DNA from: Trichomonas tenax
Lineage: Eukaryota > Parabasalia > Trichomonadida > Trichomonadidae
DNA length: 22,865 nt
Direction of reading: 5' to 3'
Assembly: GCA_023091735.1 (NCBI GenBank)
Contig: JALKBU010000839.1
Span: 1-22,865 of the forward strand
Positions 16,108 to 22,865 of the stretch are shown here, in pieces (the stretch's first letter is position 1; each line of letters begins with the position of its first letter). The translations under genes were made by a program, and so were the position numbers. Under the pieces are notes generated by a model that saw only the letters and a list, made by a program, of their open reading frames with translations, made no database searches and had not been told where the DNA came from.

Positions 16108-16746
16108 ATTTTGATTCCTAATGCTACTCTCGGGAATCAAATCAACGCCAAGTCATCATTGGTCTTTATTACTTATGATAATAAACTGTTTCAGATGGTA
16201 TTTTATCAAAAATCCGATTTAGGTGGATATTTTAATAGCATTAATCAGTGCCAGCATTACATTAGTCAGTATAAGTATAGCATGCTTTCTAATCTTGTCA
16301 ATTCATCTGAAACTTATCGAACTGATGGAAAGTTTGAATTTCTTATACATTGGCCAAGCGAAGGAAGTATTAAGCACTGGCGTCAGACAAACTCCCCTAT
16401 AGCAGTAAAAGAAAAATCTTCTCGTCAAGATTCTTCCGATTATTATGTTGAAGGATACGAGAATATTTCTCAATCAACAGTCCAGGATGGTTGGGGTGGT
16501 CTGATGAATTCATATTATAGTTATTCGTATTTAGATGGAACAGTTAATGATTGGCATTGGGGCTATGCTGTATGCGTTTTACATCAACAATATTCACCGA
16601 ATATGCCGTGTTCTCTTGGTTCTTGTAATGAAACTGCATTATATGTAAGAGTGAATTCGATTCCATATGTATTTAATACATGTAAAGTTAATGCGCTATT
16701 TGTTTATATCCCATACAAATATTTGTTTGTTTTTATTTTGATATGA
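16108..16746 (+). pseudogene. 5'-truncated copy 1 of a Trp-rich surface-protein-like domain
   Basis: The frame is open from after TAA at 16105-16107 to TGA at 16744-16746, about 212 codons, but has no ATG at its start; the first in-frame ATG (16195) lies inside the domain. Landmarks are IPNATLGNQI, GGYFNSINQCQHYISQY, YRTDGKFEFLIHWP, HWRQTNSP, VEGYENIS, YLDGTVNDWHWGYA and YSPNMPC, and it ends PYKYLFVFILI. Trp, Tyr, Gly and paired Cys suggest an extracellular lectin-like fold of the type repeated in trichomonad surface proteins, but I cannot name the family. No signal peptide or intact promoter is visible. The reading frame itself is unbroken, so decay may be recent, or an unseen 5' exon could supply the start. 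Confidence 0.6.
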
Positions 16747-16761
16747 GTAAATTAATCTTTT

Positions 16762-16800
16762 TGACATGCAATTTTCTACAACATATCTTGACATTTGTCA
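16762..16800 (+). promoter_or_regulatory. TGACATGCAA plus TGACA-TT-TGTCA between the tandem copies
   Basis: TGACATGCAA at 16762-16771 is followed by TGACATTTGTCA at 16789-16800, a 5-bp inverted repeat around two bases. The same words recur near other genes in the window. Their function is unknown. Confidence 0.4.
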
Positions 16801-16810
16801 TATTTTGTAA

Positions 16811-17477
16811 TACTTCCAAACTACATCACCAAGTGATCAACGCTTTATTCCAAATGCAACAATTGGTCAACAAATAGATTATAAGTATCCATATGTGCTT
16901 ACAAAGTTTGATAATAAAGTATTTCAACTAATATTTTATCAAGACTCTCTGAATGGAGGGTATTTTAATAATACTAATGAATGTAAGCATTATCAGTCAA
17001 TATAGATTTAGTTTATTATCGACACTAGGGAATGCATCAAACTTTTATAGAACAAATGGAAAATTTGAGTTTTTTCTTCATTGGCCTAAAACGAAACAAT
17101 ACCATCACTGGCGCCAGTTAAATACACCAGATTCTGTAGAAGAAACATATTCAAGGGCAACCGAGTCTGATATTTTCGTTGAAGGATTTGAAAATATTTC
17201 ATCATCAGATCCAGCCAGTACTTTTGGAGGTTTAATTTTGTCACATTATCAATACAATACATACCTTGATGGCATGGTAAATGATTGGCATTGGGGAAGA
17301 GCCATTTACGTATTAAATAACATGTATTCTCCTAGTATGCCATGTGACACAGGTTACTGAGATGAAACAGCACTATATATTCGCTTTGATCCGATACTTA
17401 TTTCTGGTAACATTTGTCACTTTAATATACGCTTTAACATTCCATATAAGTATTTATTTGTTGTTATATTAATTTGA
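16811..17477 (+). pseudogene. Broken copy 2 of the same Trp-rich domain
   Basis: This is a tandem paralogue of copy 1, over half identical by eye. It opens after TAA at 16808-16810, without an ATG, as YFQTTSPSDQRFIPNATIGQ. Near 16986-16992 two bases are missing relative to copy 1: CAT-TAT-ATC has become CATTATC, shifting the frame. The second part (16953-17360 frame) carries HWRQLNTP, VEGFENIS and YLDGMVNDWHWG. A TGA at 17358-17360 replaces a Cys codon of copy 1. The frame then continues DETALYIRF to PYKYLFVVILI and TGA at 17475-17477, matching the copy 1 end. The 5' loss, frameshift and nonsense codon together show a pseudogene. Confidence 0.85.
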
Positions 17478-17484
17478 CATGTAA
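17475..17484 (+). promoter_or_regulatory. TGACATGTAA upstream of the HEAT-repeat gene
   Basis: This copy of the TGWCATGYAA motif lies 38 bp before the ATG at 17523 and overlaps the stop of the upstream pseudogene. Confidence 0.4.
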
Positions 17485-17510
17485 ACAAATTTCACTTTTC
17501 GAGAGGAACT

Positions 17511-17515
17511 TCATT
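17511..17515 (+). promoter_or_regulatory. Initiator-like TCATT before the HEAT-repeat gene
   Basis: TCATT with A(+1) at 17513 gives a 10-nt leader to the ATG at 17523. It supports the first ATG over the in-frame one four codons on. Confidence 0.5.
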
Positions 17516-17522
17516 CCTAAAA

Positions 17523-20195
17523 ATGACACTTTTTATGTTTGGTGAAATCGAGAATGCATTGGAAGATCCAAACCAAGAAGTCAGTTTCATCGAACAGTTT
17601 TGCGCTAACGATGAAAACTTAGAAGTGTGCTTTGCAATATTGAATGAGTCTTCTTCAACAAAGCTTCATTTATTTTCTTCACATTGTTATCAACGAATAG
17701 CACAGAGAATAACACAAGGGTATAATGAGAAAATGAATTGTGAATTCATTTTCGGTACTTTAACAAAAATATATTCAGCCAAAAATATTTTTTTGGTTGC
17801 AATTAGAAAATTTGCTGATACATTTTCCAATTTTATATCACTATTCCCTAAAACTATTGAAGCTTATTTCAATTTCATGCTACAATATACAGAAAGTTAT
17901 CAAATTTTATATTCTATAATATTTATGCATAATTTCTTTGAAACTAATGGAAAATCATTCTTCAATCTATATGCAATCGATGAGAATTACGTACGAACAG
18001 CATTTGAGCTTTGCTTAAATAATATATCCATTGATTTGTTAAAAACCGAAGCAATTTCATGTATTTCAACAATAGTATCTCAAAGCTTTCCTATCATTTC
18101 ATTATACATATCAGACACAAAGGTTGTAACAGAAGTTTTGAGTCAAATTAATTTATTACCTGATAAATCTTGTGTTTTTCAGTTTTTGAAGGAAATATCA
18201 AAGATGTCAGCATTAGACATTAATCCTTGTAGTAGTGTAATTTCCATAGGTAGAATAGATTACACTGAATTACCAGACACTTATATTCCTGATTATAATG
18301 TTGATACTCTGCTTTCTATTTTATTATCATTTATTATATCAATATTAGAAAGAGATAGTTCACCAAAGGATATTTTTCATATTACTAAAAGCTTAGTCAA
18401 TCTTTCTGATAAGATAACAACAATTGATGATTCGTGTGTTAGTATTTCATCGTGTTGTTATAATTACCTTGCGAAAAATACTGCTTGCTATTTTAATTCC
18501 AATTCTCCGTTTGTTGATCAGGAATATGTTATGCCAATGATTAAAGCATTAGGAAAAATAACAAAGGCATCAACAAATCAAGCAATGACCGAACCAAGAA
18601 AGTCATTTTTGCAAAATGTCGCTAACTCTGTAAGAATATATATTAACTTGATATTTAGCCGTATTATTGACACACAATTAGATTTACATGCTTGTGCAGA
18701 ACCAATTAACTGCATATTTGAACATTATCATAGTGCTATAAAAGAAGAATTAGAAAAGTATAGATACGAAAATTTAGATGAAAAAAGAATTGTTTTACTT
18801 TTGATTATAACAAAACAAATTCTAAATGTTAGGAATTCAAATCCAACAGATTCAACATTTAATCATGATAAGTTATCTATAATATCATCAGCATATCATT
18901 ATGTCGCTAATTCTCAAATAACCAGTCCTAATATTGAAAATCAGGTTGCTCTGTTTATAAAGTATTTTATTCCATTTTGTCGCCAAGATTTATCAAATCT
19001 CCAAATGAGATTATTCAATGCAATTCAAATACAAGAAAATTCTCAAGAAATTCAGCATAACATCATATCAGCTCTTCAGAGCATTAAAGATTTTAATCCA
19101 GAAATATTTCATAATATTGCAGAACAAGTTCCAGATCTGTTAACTGATGTTGATGTTAAAATACATTTTTATGAGTTTTTGTGCAGCAAATTGAATGGAA
19201 GTCAAATAGATTATATTCAGAGTCTCAATTTAGCCGTTATGAGTCCCATCAATATGATGAAATGCTGTTGTATTATTATTGGTTTCATGAATGGAGAAAA
19301 GCATGCAAATATTAATAGATTTCTCATACAATGGATCGTTAGTTTTCTTTCACCGCATTTTGCCAATTTTGTAGTTTTAATGCCTATAATTACTCAAGCA
19401 TTGGTATCAGCAACGAAATATTCTGATATAAAATTCGACAAAAATAGTTCTGTAGGATATGAACTCATTATATTCATCTCTAGTTTCTTATCCATTTTAG
19501 TCGAGAATATCAAAAAAATTAGTGATATATCAGAATGCGACTCTGTTGTAACAAATTGTATTAATCTATCAACAAACTGTTTATCTTTCAATAACATTTC
19601 ATATGGAATGTTTCAATATTATCAAAATGCAGCTTTGCTTGAATATTTTAGGAACATTTCAGAAATTATTAATCAATTTGGAGTTGAAGCCATCTGCCAA
19701 ATACCAGTAATCCATGAATCAGCAATAAAGTTCTACAAAGACATATGCTTAACGAAAAGAATTAATCTGTTATTAGATCAAGAGATATTGCAAACAATCT
19801 TAATCAATGCAATTGAATTTGCAATTCATGGTGTGCTATCACCAATTTCTTCCATAGTAACACCATCAATAGCTTTAGCAAACATGTTCTTTCAATCGCC
19901 TTTAATCGAAATTTTAATGAACCCAGTTTATGAAGAAAGAATTCAGCATCTTTTTACAATATCATTAAACTCACTCACCAAAAATGCCACATCAGATCAT
20001 ATATTGAAATCAGATAGTTTAACAAGATTGTTCTGCTTTAATTATAATTACTTCAACATCTATGCCAAACACATGATGAACTATAATCAGAACTACAGAC
20101 AAAAATTAACTGATATTGATGCACTTCTAAAGTCAGATGAACCCGATAAAGTGATAAAGGCTCGAGTGTTAATTGAAGCCAGAGTCAAGGTTTGA
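17523..20195 (+). CDS. Importin-beta/exportin-like HEAT-repeat protein
   Basis: This 890-aa protein is built of amphipathic helices throughout, as in HEAT-repeat solenoids. The N-terminus (FGEIENALEDPNQEVSFIEQ, then FCANDENLEVCFAILNES near residues 27-44) has the pattern of an importin-beta N-terminal domain, in which short helices are followed by a Cys/Leu-rich helix and a polar loop. Length and all-helical content fit nuclear transport receptors of the exportin class, which carry cargo through nuclear pores with RanGTP. No individual receptor can be assigned, and other large HEAT proteins remain possible. Codons are AT-rich, unlike RPL4. The end (ARVLIEARVKV) lies 73 bp from the converging coiled-coil gene. 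The coding call is certain and the family call moderate. Confidence 0.75.
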   Translation: MTLFMFGEIENALEDPNQEVSFIEQFCANDENLEVCFAILNESSSTKLHLFSSHCYQRIAQRITQGYNEKMNCEFIFGTLTKIYSAKNIFLVAIRKFADTFSNFISLFPKTIEAYFNFMLQYTESYQILYSIIFMHNFFETNGKSFFNLYAIDENYVRTAFELCLNNISIDLLKTEAISCISTIVSQSFPIISLYISDTKVVTEVLSQINLLPDKSCVFQFLKEISKMSALDINPCSSVISIGRIDYTELPDTYIPDYNVDTLLSILLSFIISILERDSSPKDIFHITKSLVNLSDKITTIDDSCVSISSCCYNYLAKNTACYFNSNSPFVDQEYVMPMIKALGKITKASTNQAMTEPRKSFLQNVANSVRIYINLIFSRIIDTQLDLHACAEPINCIFEHYHSAIKEELEKYRYENLDEKRIVLLLIITKQILNVRNSNPTDSTFNHDKLSIISSAYHYVANSQITSPNIENQVALFIKYFIPFCRQDLSNLQMRLFNAIQIQENSQEIQHNIISALQSIKDFNPEIFHNIAEQVPDLLTDVDVKIHFYEFLCSKLNGSQIDYIQSLNLAVMSPINMMKCCCIIIGFMNGEKHANINRFLIQWIVSFLSPHFANFVVLMPIITQALVSATKYSDIKFDKNSSVGYELIIFISSFLSILVENIKKISDISECDSVVTNCINLSTNCLSFNNISYGMFQYYQNAALLEYFRNISEIINQFGVEAICQIPVIHESAIKFYKDICLTKRINLLLDQEILQTILINAIEFAIHGVLSPISSIVTPSIALANMFFQSPLIEILMNPVYEERIQHLFTISLNSLTKNATSDHILKSDSLTRLFCFNYNYFNIYAKHMMNYNQNYRQKLTDIDALLKSDEPDKVIKARVLIEARVKV

Positions 20196-20268
20196 TTATA
20201 CTATACCTTATTTGAATAAAATGTATATACACGAAAAACATTTAAAACATACAAACGATAATATAAAG

Positions 20269-21102
20269 TTATAACTTAAATCTGAGACTAAGTCCCATTC
20301 TATCGAGTTTCTCTCGCCACCACTTTTGAATAACAAGTGCGGCATTGTTCATTTGGTGTATTTGATTCTCTGATAATCCCCAACGTGATAACCTTTGCGT
20401 TGAGAATGCACTGATCTTAAATTCTTGTGCACGCTTAAACTTATTCTGCTCGTGCTGTATTTGGCGCATCAATATCATGTACTTCTTTCTCAGTTCTTCT
20501 AATTTTGCTTCCATTTGTGCAAGTTTAGTTGCTGACTGTTTACTTCGAGATGGATAATCTGTTGACAGTCTGCGTGGAATTTTTCCTTTCGTAATTGTTT
20601 TTGCTGTTTCTTTGAATCCGTTATTTTGAACTTCCTCGAAAAGCTTGATTTGGGCGTTAACAGCAGCTCTCTTTTTGAGCATTTCGTTGATTTCATTCTG
20701 TAAAACGGTGTTATATTGTTGTAACAAACTTGCCGAAAAATGATTTGTGTAATTATCGTGTGAAAAATCGTCGAAATCGATTGGCGCTGTCATGGGGAGC
20801 TTTGGCTTCAATGATGGCGTGATTTTTTCTTGAATAGGTTGGAAAAATTGATGCAAAGATCTTTCATTTTTGTGACATTCTTCTTGAATGTTTCTTAAAG
20901 TTGATACCAAGAACACAGTTTCATCGTTTTGATATTCAGCAATCAATTTATTGAGTTTTAATTTTAGTTCATCTCTTTTTTTGCCAAGTTTTTCAGCTTT
21001 TAACGTCAGGGTCTGCGCAGAGTCAAGAGCTCGACTCGTTGTTCTTCTTTCTGGCAAAATTTTATCAGCATATTTCCAATTCAAACTTCCAAATTGATCC
21101 AT
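20269..21102 (-). CDS. Coiled-coil protein with C-terminal IQ motif
   Basis: This 277-aa protein begins MDQFGSLNWKYADKIL. Coiled coils are likely at about residues 30-85 (KAEKLGKKRDELKLKLNKL), 135-165 and 190-225 (QMEAKLEELRKKYMILMRQI). Near the end, ALVIQKWWREKLDRM is an IQ-type motif, which binds calmodulin or related EF-hand light chains. The central part is Pro/Asp-rich and extended. The layout resembles cytoskeletal or axonemal linkers, but I cannot name the family. The frame is open 30 codons further upstream; the chosen ATG follows TCATT by 10 nt, and the upstream part is AT-rich, so 21102 is preferred over 21192. It lies 108 bp downstream of the C2-domain gene on the same strand. Confidence 0.75.
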   Translation of the reverse strand: MDQFGSLNWKYADKILPERRTTSRALDSAQTLTLKAEKLGKKRDELKLKLNKLIAEYQNDETVFLVSTLRNIQEECHKNERSLHQFFQPIQEKITPSLKPKLPMTAPIDFDDFSHDNYTNHFSASLLQQYNTVLQNEINEMLKKRAAVNAQIKLFEEVQNNGFKETAKTITKGKIPRRLSTDYPSRSKQSATKLAQMEAKLEELRKKYMILMRQIQHEQNKFKRAQEFKISAFSTQRLSRWGLSENQIHQMNNAALVIQKWWREKLDRMGLSLRFKL

Positions 21103-21110
21103 CAAAATAA

Positions 21111-21115
21111 AATGA
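21111..21115 (-). promoter_or_regulatory. Initiator-like TCATT before the IQ coiled-coil gene
   Basis: TCATT on the minus strand, with A(+1) at 21113, gives a 10-nt leader to the ATG at 21102, so the gene has its own promoter despite the short gap to its neighbour. Confidence 0.45.
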
Positions 21116-21210
21116 TGGTCAAACTTTGAGAATAGTTTTGTTTTGAAAAAATTTAAATGCTTCAGATCATAAATAGTGGTCTTTACGTTCAAAAAATAAA
21201 AGAAGATTTT

Positions 21211-22464
21211 TTATTTGTTTTCAAGCTGTGCAATTTGCTTGTCAAGGTCCTTATTTTCTTTTACAAGTTTATTATAGATCTCTTTGAGCTTATCAATGCT
21301 TAATTTGTTAAGATCTGTTTCATTCTGATCAATTTCACGCTGTTTCTTCTGTGCTTTGAGCTGCTCAGCGTTCTGTGTGAGTCCTTCATACTTCTTAAGA
21401 AGTCTGCTATAAATTTTATCAGCCTTTGATTGAATTTTAGAAATAACATTATTGAGTTCTTCCTGATTCTTATTATCCTCCTCATTATTTTCTTCTTCCT
21501 GTTCTTCCTCTTGGTTATTATTTTCCTCCTGAATTTCTTCTGGTTGAACTTCAGAATGCTCTTCTTCCTCTTGTGGAGCCTTTTCTTCCTCATTTGCTGG
21601 CTGTGCTGGTTCCTCAGTCTGCTCCTTCTGCTCCTGTTCCTTTTGGGCTTCTGCCTGTTTATTCTTGATTGTTGGTGAAACAATTATCTTAAGTTCGGCT
21701 CTTGGTGGAATAACTGGTCCTGTCTCTCCCTTCTTAATGGCAAGGTATTTCTGATGGTAAAGATCGATTCTCTGTTTGAGTTTGTTGATTCTTTCGTCAT
21801 CTGTTTGATTTTCATTTGTTTCTTCTTCCTCTTCCGGCTTATTTTCTGTTTTTTCCTCTTCTTCTGGTGTCTTTTCAGCATTCTCTTCTGGCTTCTTCTC
21901 TTCTGCTATTTCATTTTGCTCAGTTTTCTCAGCATTTTCAGTATTTTCTTCTTTATTCTCTGGTTCTTGGTTTTCTTGTTGAGTTTCTTTTGGATCTACT
22001 TCCTCCTTCTTCTCCTCTTCCTCGTGAGCTACTTCAGCCTTTGGTTCTTCAGCAGCATTCTCTGTTTTCGGTTCTTCTTCCTTTTTCTCTTCAACGAGTG
22101 TGAAAACGATGTGTACCTGACCCGCTTTGATGATATTAAGTGGTCCAAAAGTCTCTAATTCCACCCACTTGTCGATTTCGGTCTCGCTTTTGTATTCATT
22201 TAATGCAATTTTAGCAGCTCCAAGAACATCGTCTTTGCCAATATCCTGATCCAATACGTGAATTTCGACGACATCAGTTTCTGCGTTTTCGATCGGAATT
22301 GTGAATTCCTCGTTCCATTGTGGATTTAATTCTTTCTCGATGACTTTAGTTTTGTAATTTTCGGATTTGCCTGCGATTGAAAGCTCACAATAGGGGTCTG
22401 ATGTAAGTCCAATGTCCGAAGCGCGTAAATCTTTGGCCTCAACAACTTTAATCTTCAGTTGCAT
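21211..22464 (-). CDS. C2-domain protein with long Glu-rich region and C-terminal coiled coil
   Basis: This 417-aa protein starts with a C2 domain (residues 1-125): MQLKIKVVEAKDLRASD, SDPYCEL, NPQWNEEF and VLDQDIGKDDVLG. Acidic residues expected to bind calcium are present: D17 and D23 in loop 1, and D72, D74 and D78/79 in loop 3. Calcium-dependent phospholipid binding is therefore likely. Residues 125-220 are Glu/Lys-rich and low complexity. A short ordered segment follows (RINKLKQRIDLYHQKYLAIK, then GPVIPPRAELKIIVSPTIK), then a second Glu/Gln/Asn-rich stretch (275-335) and a C-terminal coiled coil (335-417). Similar C2 plus acidic-tail proteins are a trichomonad feature, but the role is unknown. 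There is no signal peptide. Open frames on the other strand across the Glu codons are shadows. No TCAYW precedes the ATG. Confidence 0.9.
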   Translation of the reverse strand: MQLKIKVVEAKDLRASDIGLTSDPYCELSIAGKSENYKTKVIEKELNPQWNEEFTIPIENAETDVVEIHVLDQDIGKDDVLGAAKIALNEYKSETEIDKWVELETFGPLNIIKAGQVHIVFTLVEEKKEEEPKTENAAEEPKAEVAHEEEEKKEEVDPKETQQENQEPENKEENTENAEKTEQNEIAEEKKPEENAEKTPEEEEKTENKPEEEEETNENQTDDERINKLKQRIDLYHQKYLAIKKGETGPVIPPRAELKIIVSPTIKNKQAEAQKEQEQKEQTEEPAQPANEEEKAPQEEEEHSEVQPEEIQEENNNQEEEQEEENNEEDNKNQEELNNVISKIQSKADKIYSRLLKKYEGLTQNAEQLKAQKKQREIDQNETDLNKLSIDKLKEIYNKLVKENKDLDKQIAQLENK

Positions 22465-22865
22465 TTATTTTTTTTCTTTTCTTTTGGACGATAGAATAAT
22501 GTATAATTTTGTTTTGCGCGTTTTCTTTGTGGGTTTGGTATCTATGATGTGCATATATCGTGGAAAACCAGGTTTACGAAGAAAACAAAAGTTATAAAAC
22601 TTTGCCAAAAATAAATATTTTGATTTAAAGATTTTAATAACTAATCATTTATATGCAATAAAGTTCTCTATCATTTCATCATATTCTCAGGTTTCAACAA
22701 AAGGTTATTAATCACCTTGAAAAATATGAATTATATCATCGGGACTGGGACAAAATAGAACAACGTGCTTTTCTGACATGCAACTTATTTTTGACATGTA
22801 AAGTCAGAATGTCAAAATAAAGGAAAGTGACATGTTTGCGGGAAAAAATGGAAAAGTATCAATAG
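22465..22865. other. Right-edge intergenic region with TGACATG cluster
   Basis: About 400 bp upstream of the C2 gene, reaching the window edge, with no convincing gene. Four TGACA/TGTCA words lie in 62 bp near its end. A 23-codon minus-strand frame at 22708-22779 is too short to call. Confidence 0.45.
22774..22835 (+). promoter_or_regulatory. Cluster of TGACATG motifs
   Basis: TGACATGCAA at 22774-22783, TGACATGTAA at 22792-22801, TGTCA at 22810-22814 and TGACATGT at 22828-22835. They may serve the C2 gene (about 310-370 bp away, opposite orientation) or a gene beyond the right edge. Confidence 0.45.

Noticed and set aside
11373..17360. TGA read as a sense codon (altered genetic code)
   Set aside because: TGA is the natural end of several intact genes here (for example 5692 and 20195), and one of the two in-frame TGAs is in a clearly decayed pseudogene.
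22645..22779. Mini-gene on the minus strand (MSEKHVVLFCPSPDDIIHIF) that a 30-nt GT-AG intron could extend
   Set aside because: The product would be about 35 aa, the putative intron lacks the trichomonad ACTAAC-type 3' signal, and the ATG coincides with a TGACATGC motif.
1..22865. CRISPR arrays, bacterial operons, insertion sequences or Maverick-type transposon genes
   Set aside because: No regularly spaced repeats, transposase, integrase or DNA polymerase B motifs were seen, and gene arrangement and promoters are eukaryotic.

Overview
This window looks like nuclear DNA of a flagellated parabasalid protist (a trichomonad). I would guess Tritrichomonas-like rather than Trichomonas, but I cannot prove the genus by eye. 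The evidence is: very AT-rich intergenic DNA; intron-free genes; several ATGs preceded within 3-25 nt by TCAYW, the trichomonad initiator (Inr) form; a CK1-type kinase; a C2-domain protein with a long Glu-rich tail; several ARM/HEAT-like proteins of unknown function; and flagellar axoneme proteins. TGA, TAA and TAG all end genes, so the code is standard.

Layout. Left edge (minus strand): the 5' end of a protein gene running off the window, preceded within 16 nt by a tRNA-Pro(TGG) with a T6 terminator. A 20-nt perfect inverted copy of the tRNA anticodon arm lies just upstream. From 243 to about 2190 there is no intact gene, but there are faint coding relics and a GC-rich island. 2195-5692: a reticulon-like ER membrane protein (+), an ARM-like protein (-) and an unrecognised 262-aa protein (+). 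6251-8901: a small basic protein (-) and a second ARM-like protein (-). 9618-10664: a CK1-like kinase (+). 11244-15993 (all minus): a DRC10/IQCD-like coiled-coil protein interrupted by an in-frame TGA, ribosomal protein uL4 (RPL4), and a WD-repeat axonemal dynein intermediate chain of the IC138/WDR78 type. 16108-17477: two tandem 5'-truncated copies of a Trp-rich, surface-protein-like domain, the second with a 2-nt deletion and a TGA. 17523-20195: an importin-beta/exportin-like HEAT protein (+). 20269-22464: a coiled-coil IQ-motif protein and the C2/Glu-rich protein (both minus).

The genes do not form an operon. The only clear functional pairing is DRC10-like plus IC138-like, both of which act on inner-arm dynein regulation in flagella. 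RPL4 and the reticulon-like gene stand out by GC-ending codons, as expected of highly expressed genes. The most interesting non-coding signals are a 10-nt motif TGWCATGYAA, found six times outside intact genes and always on the plus strand, and the tRNA-derived inverted repeat. I found no clear evidence of an undescribed multi-gene system.
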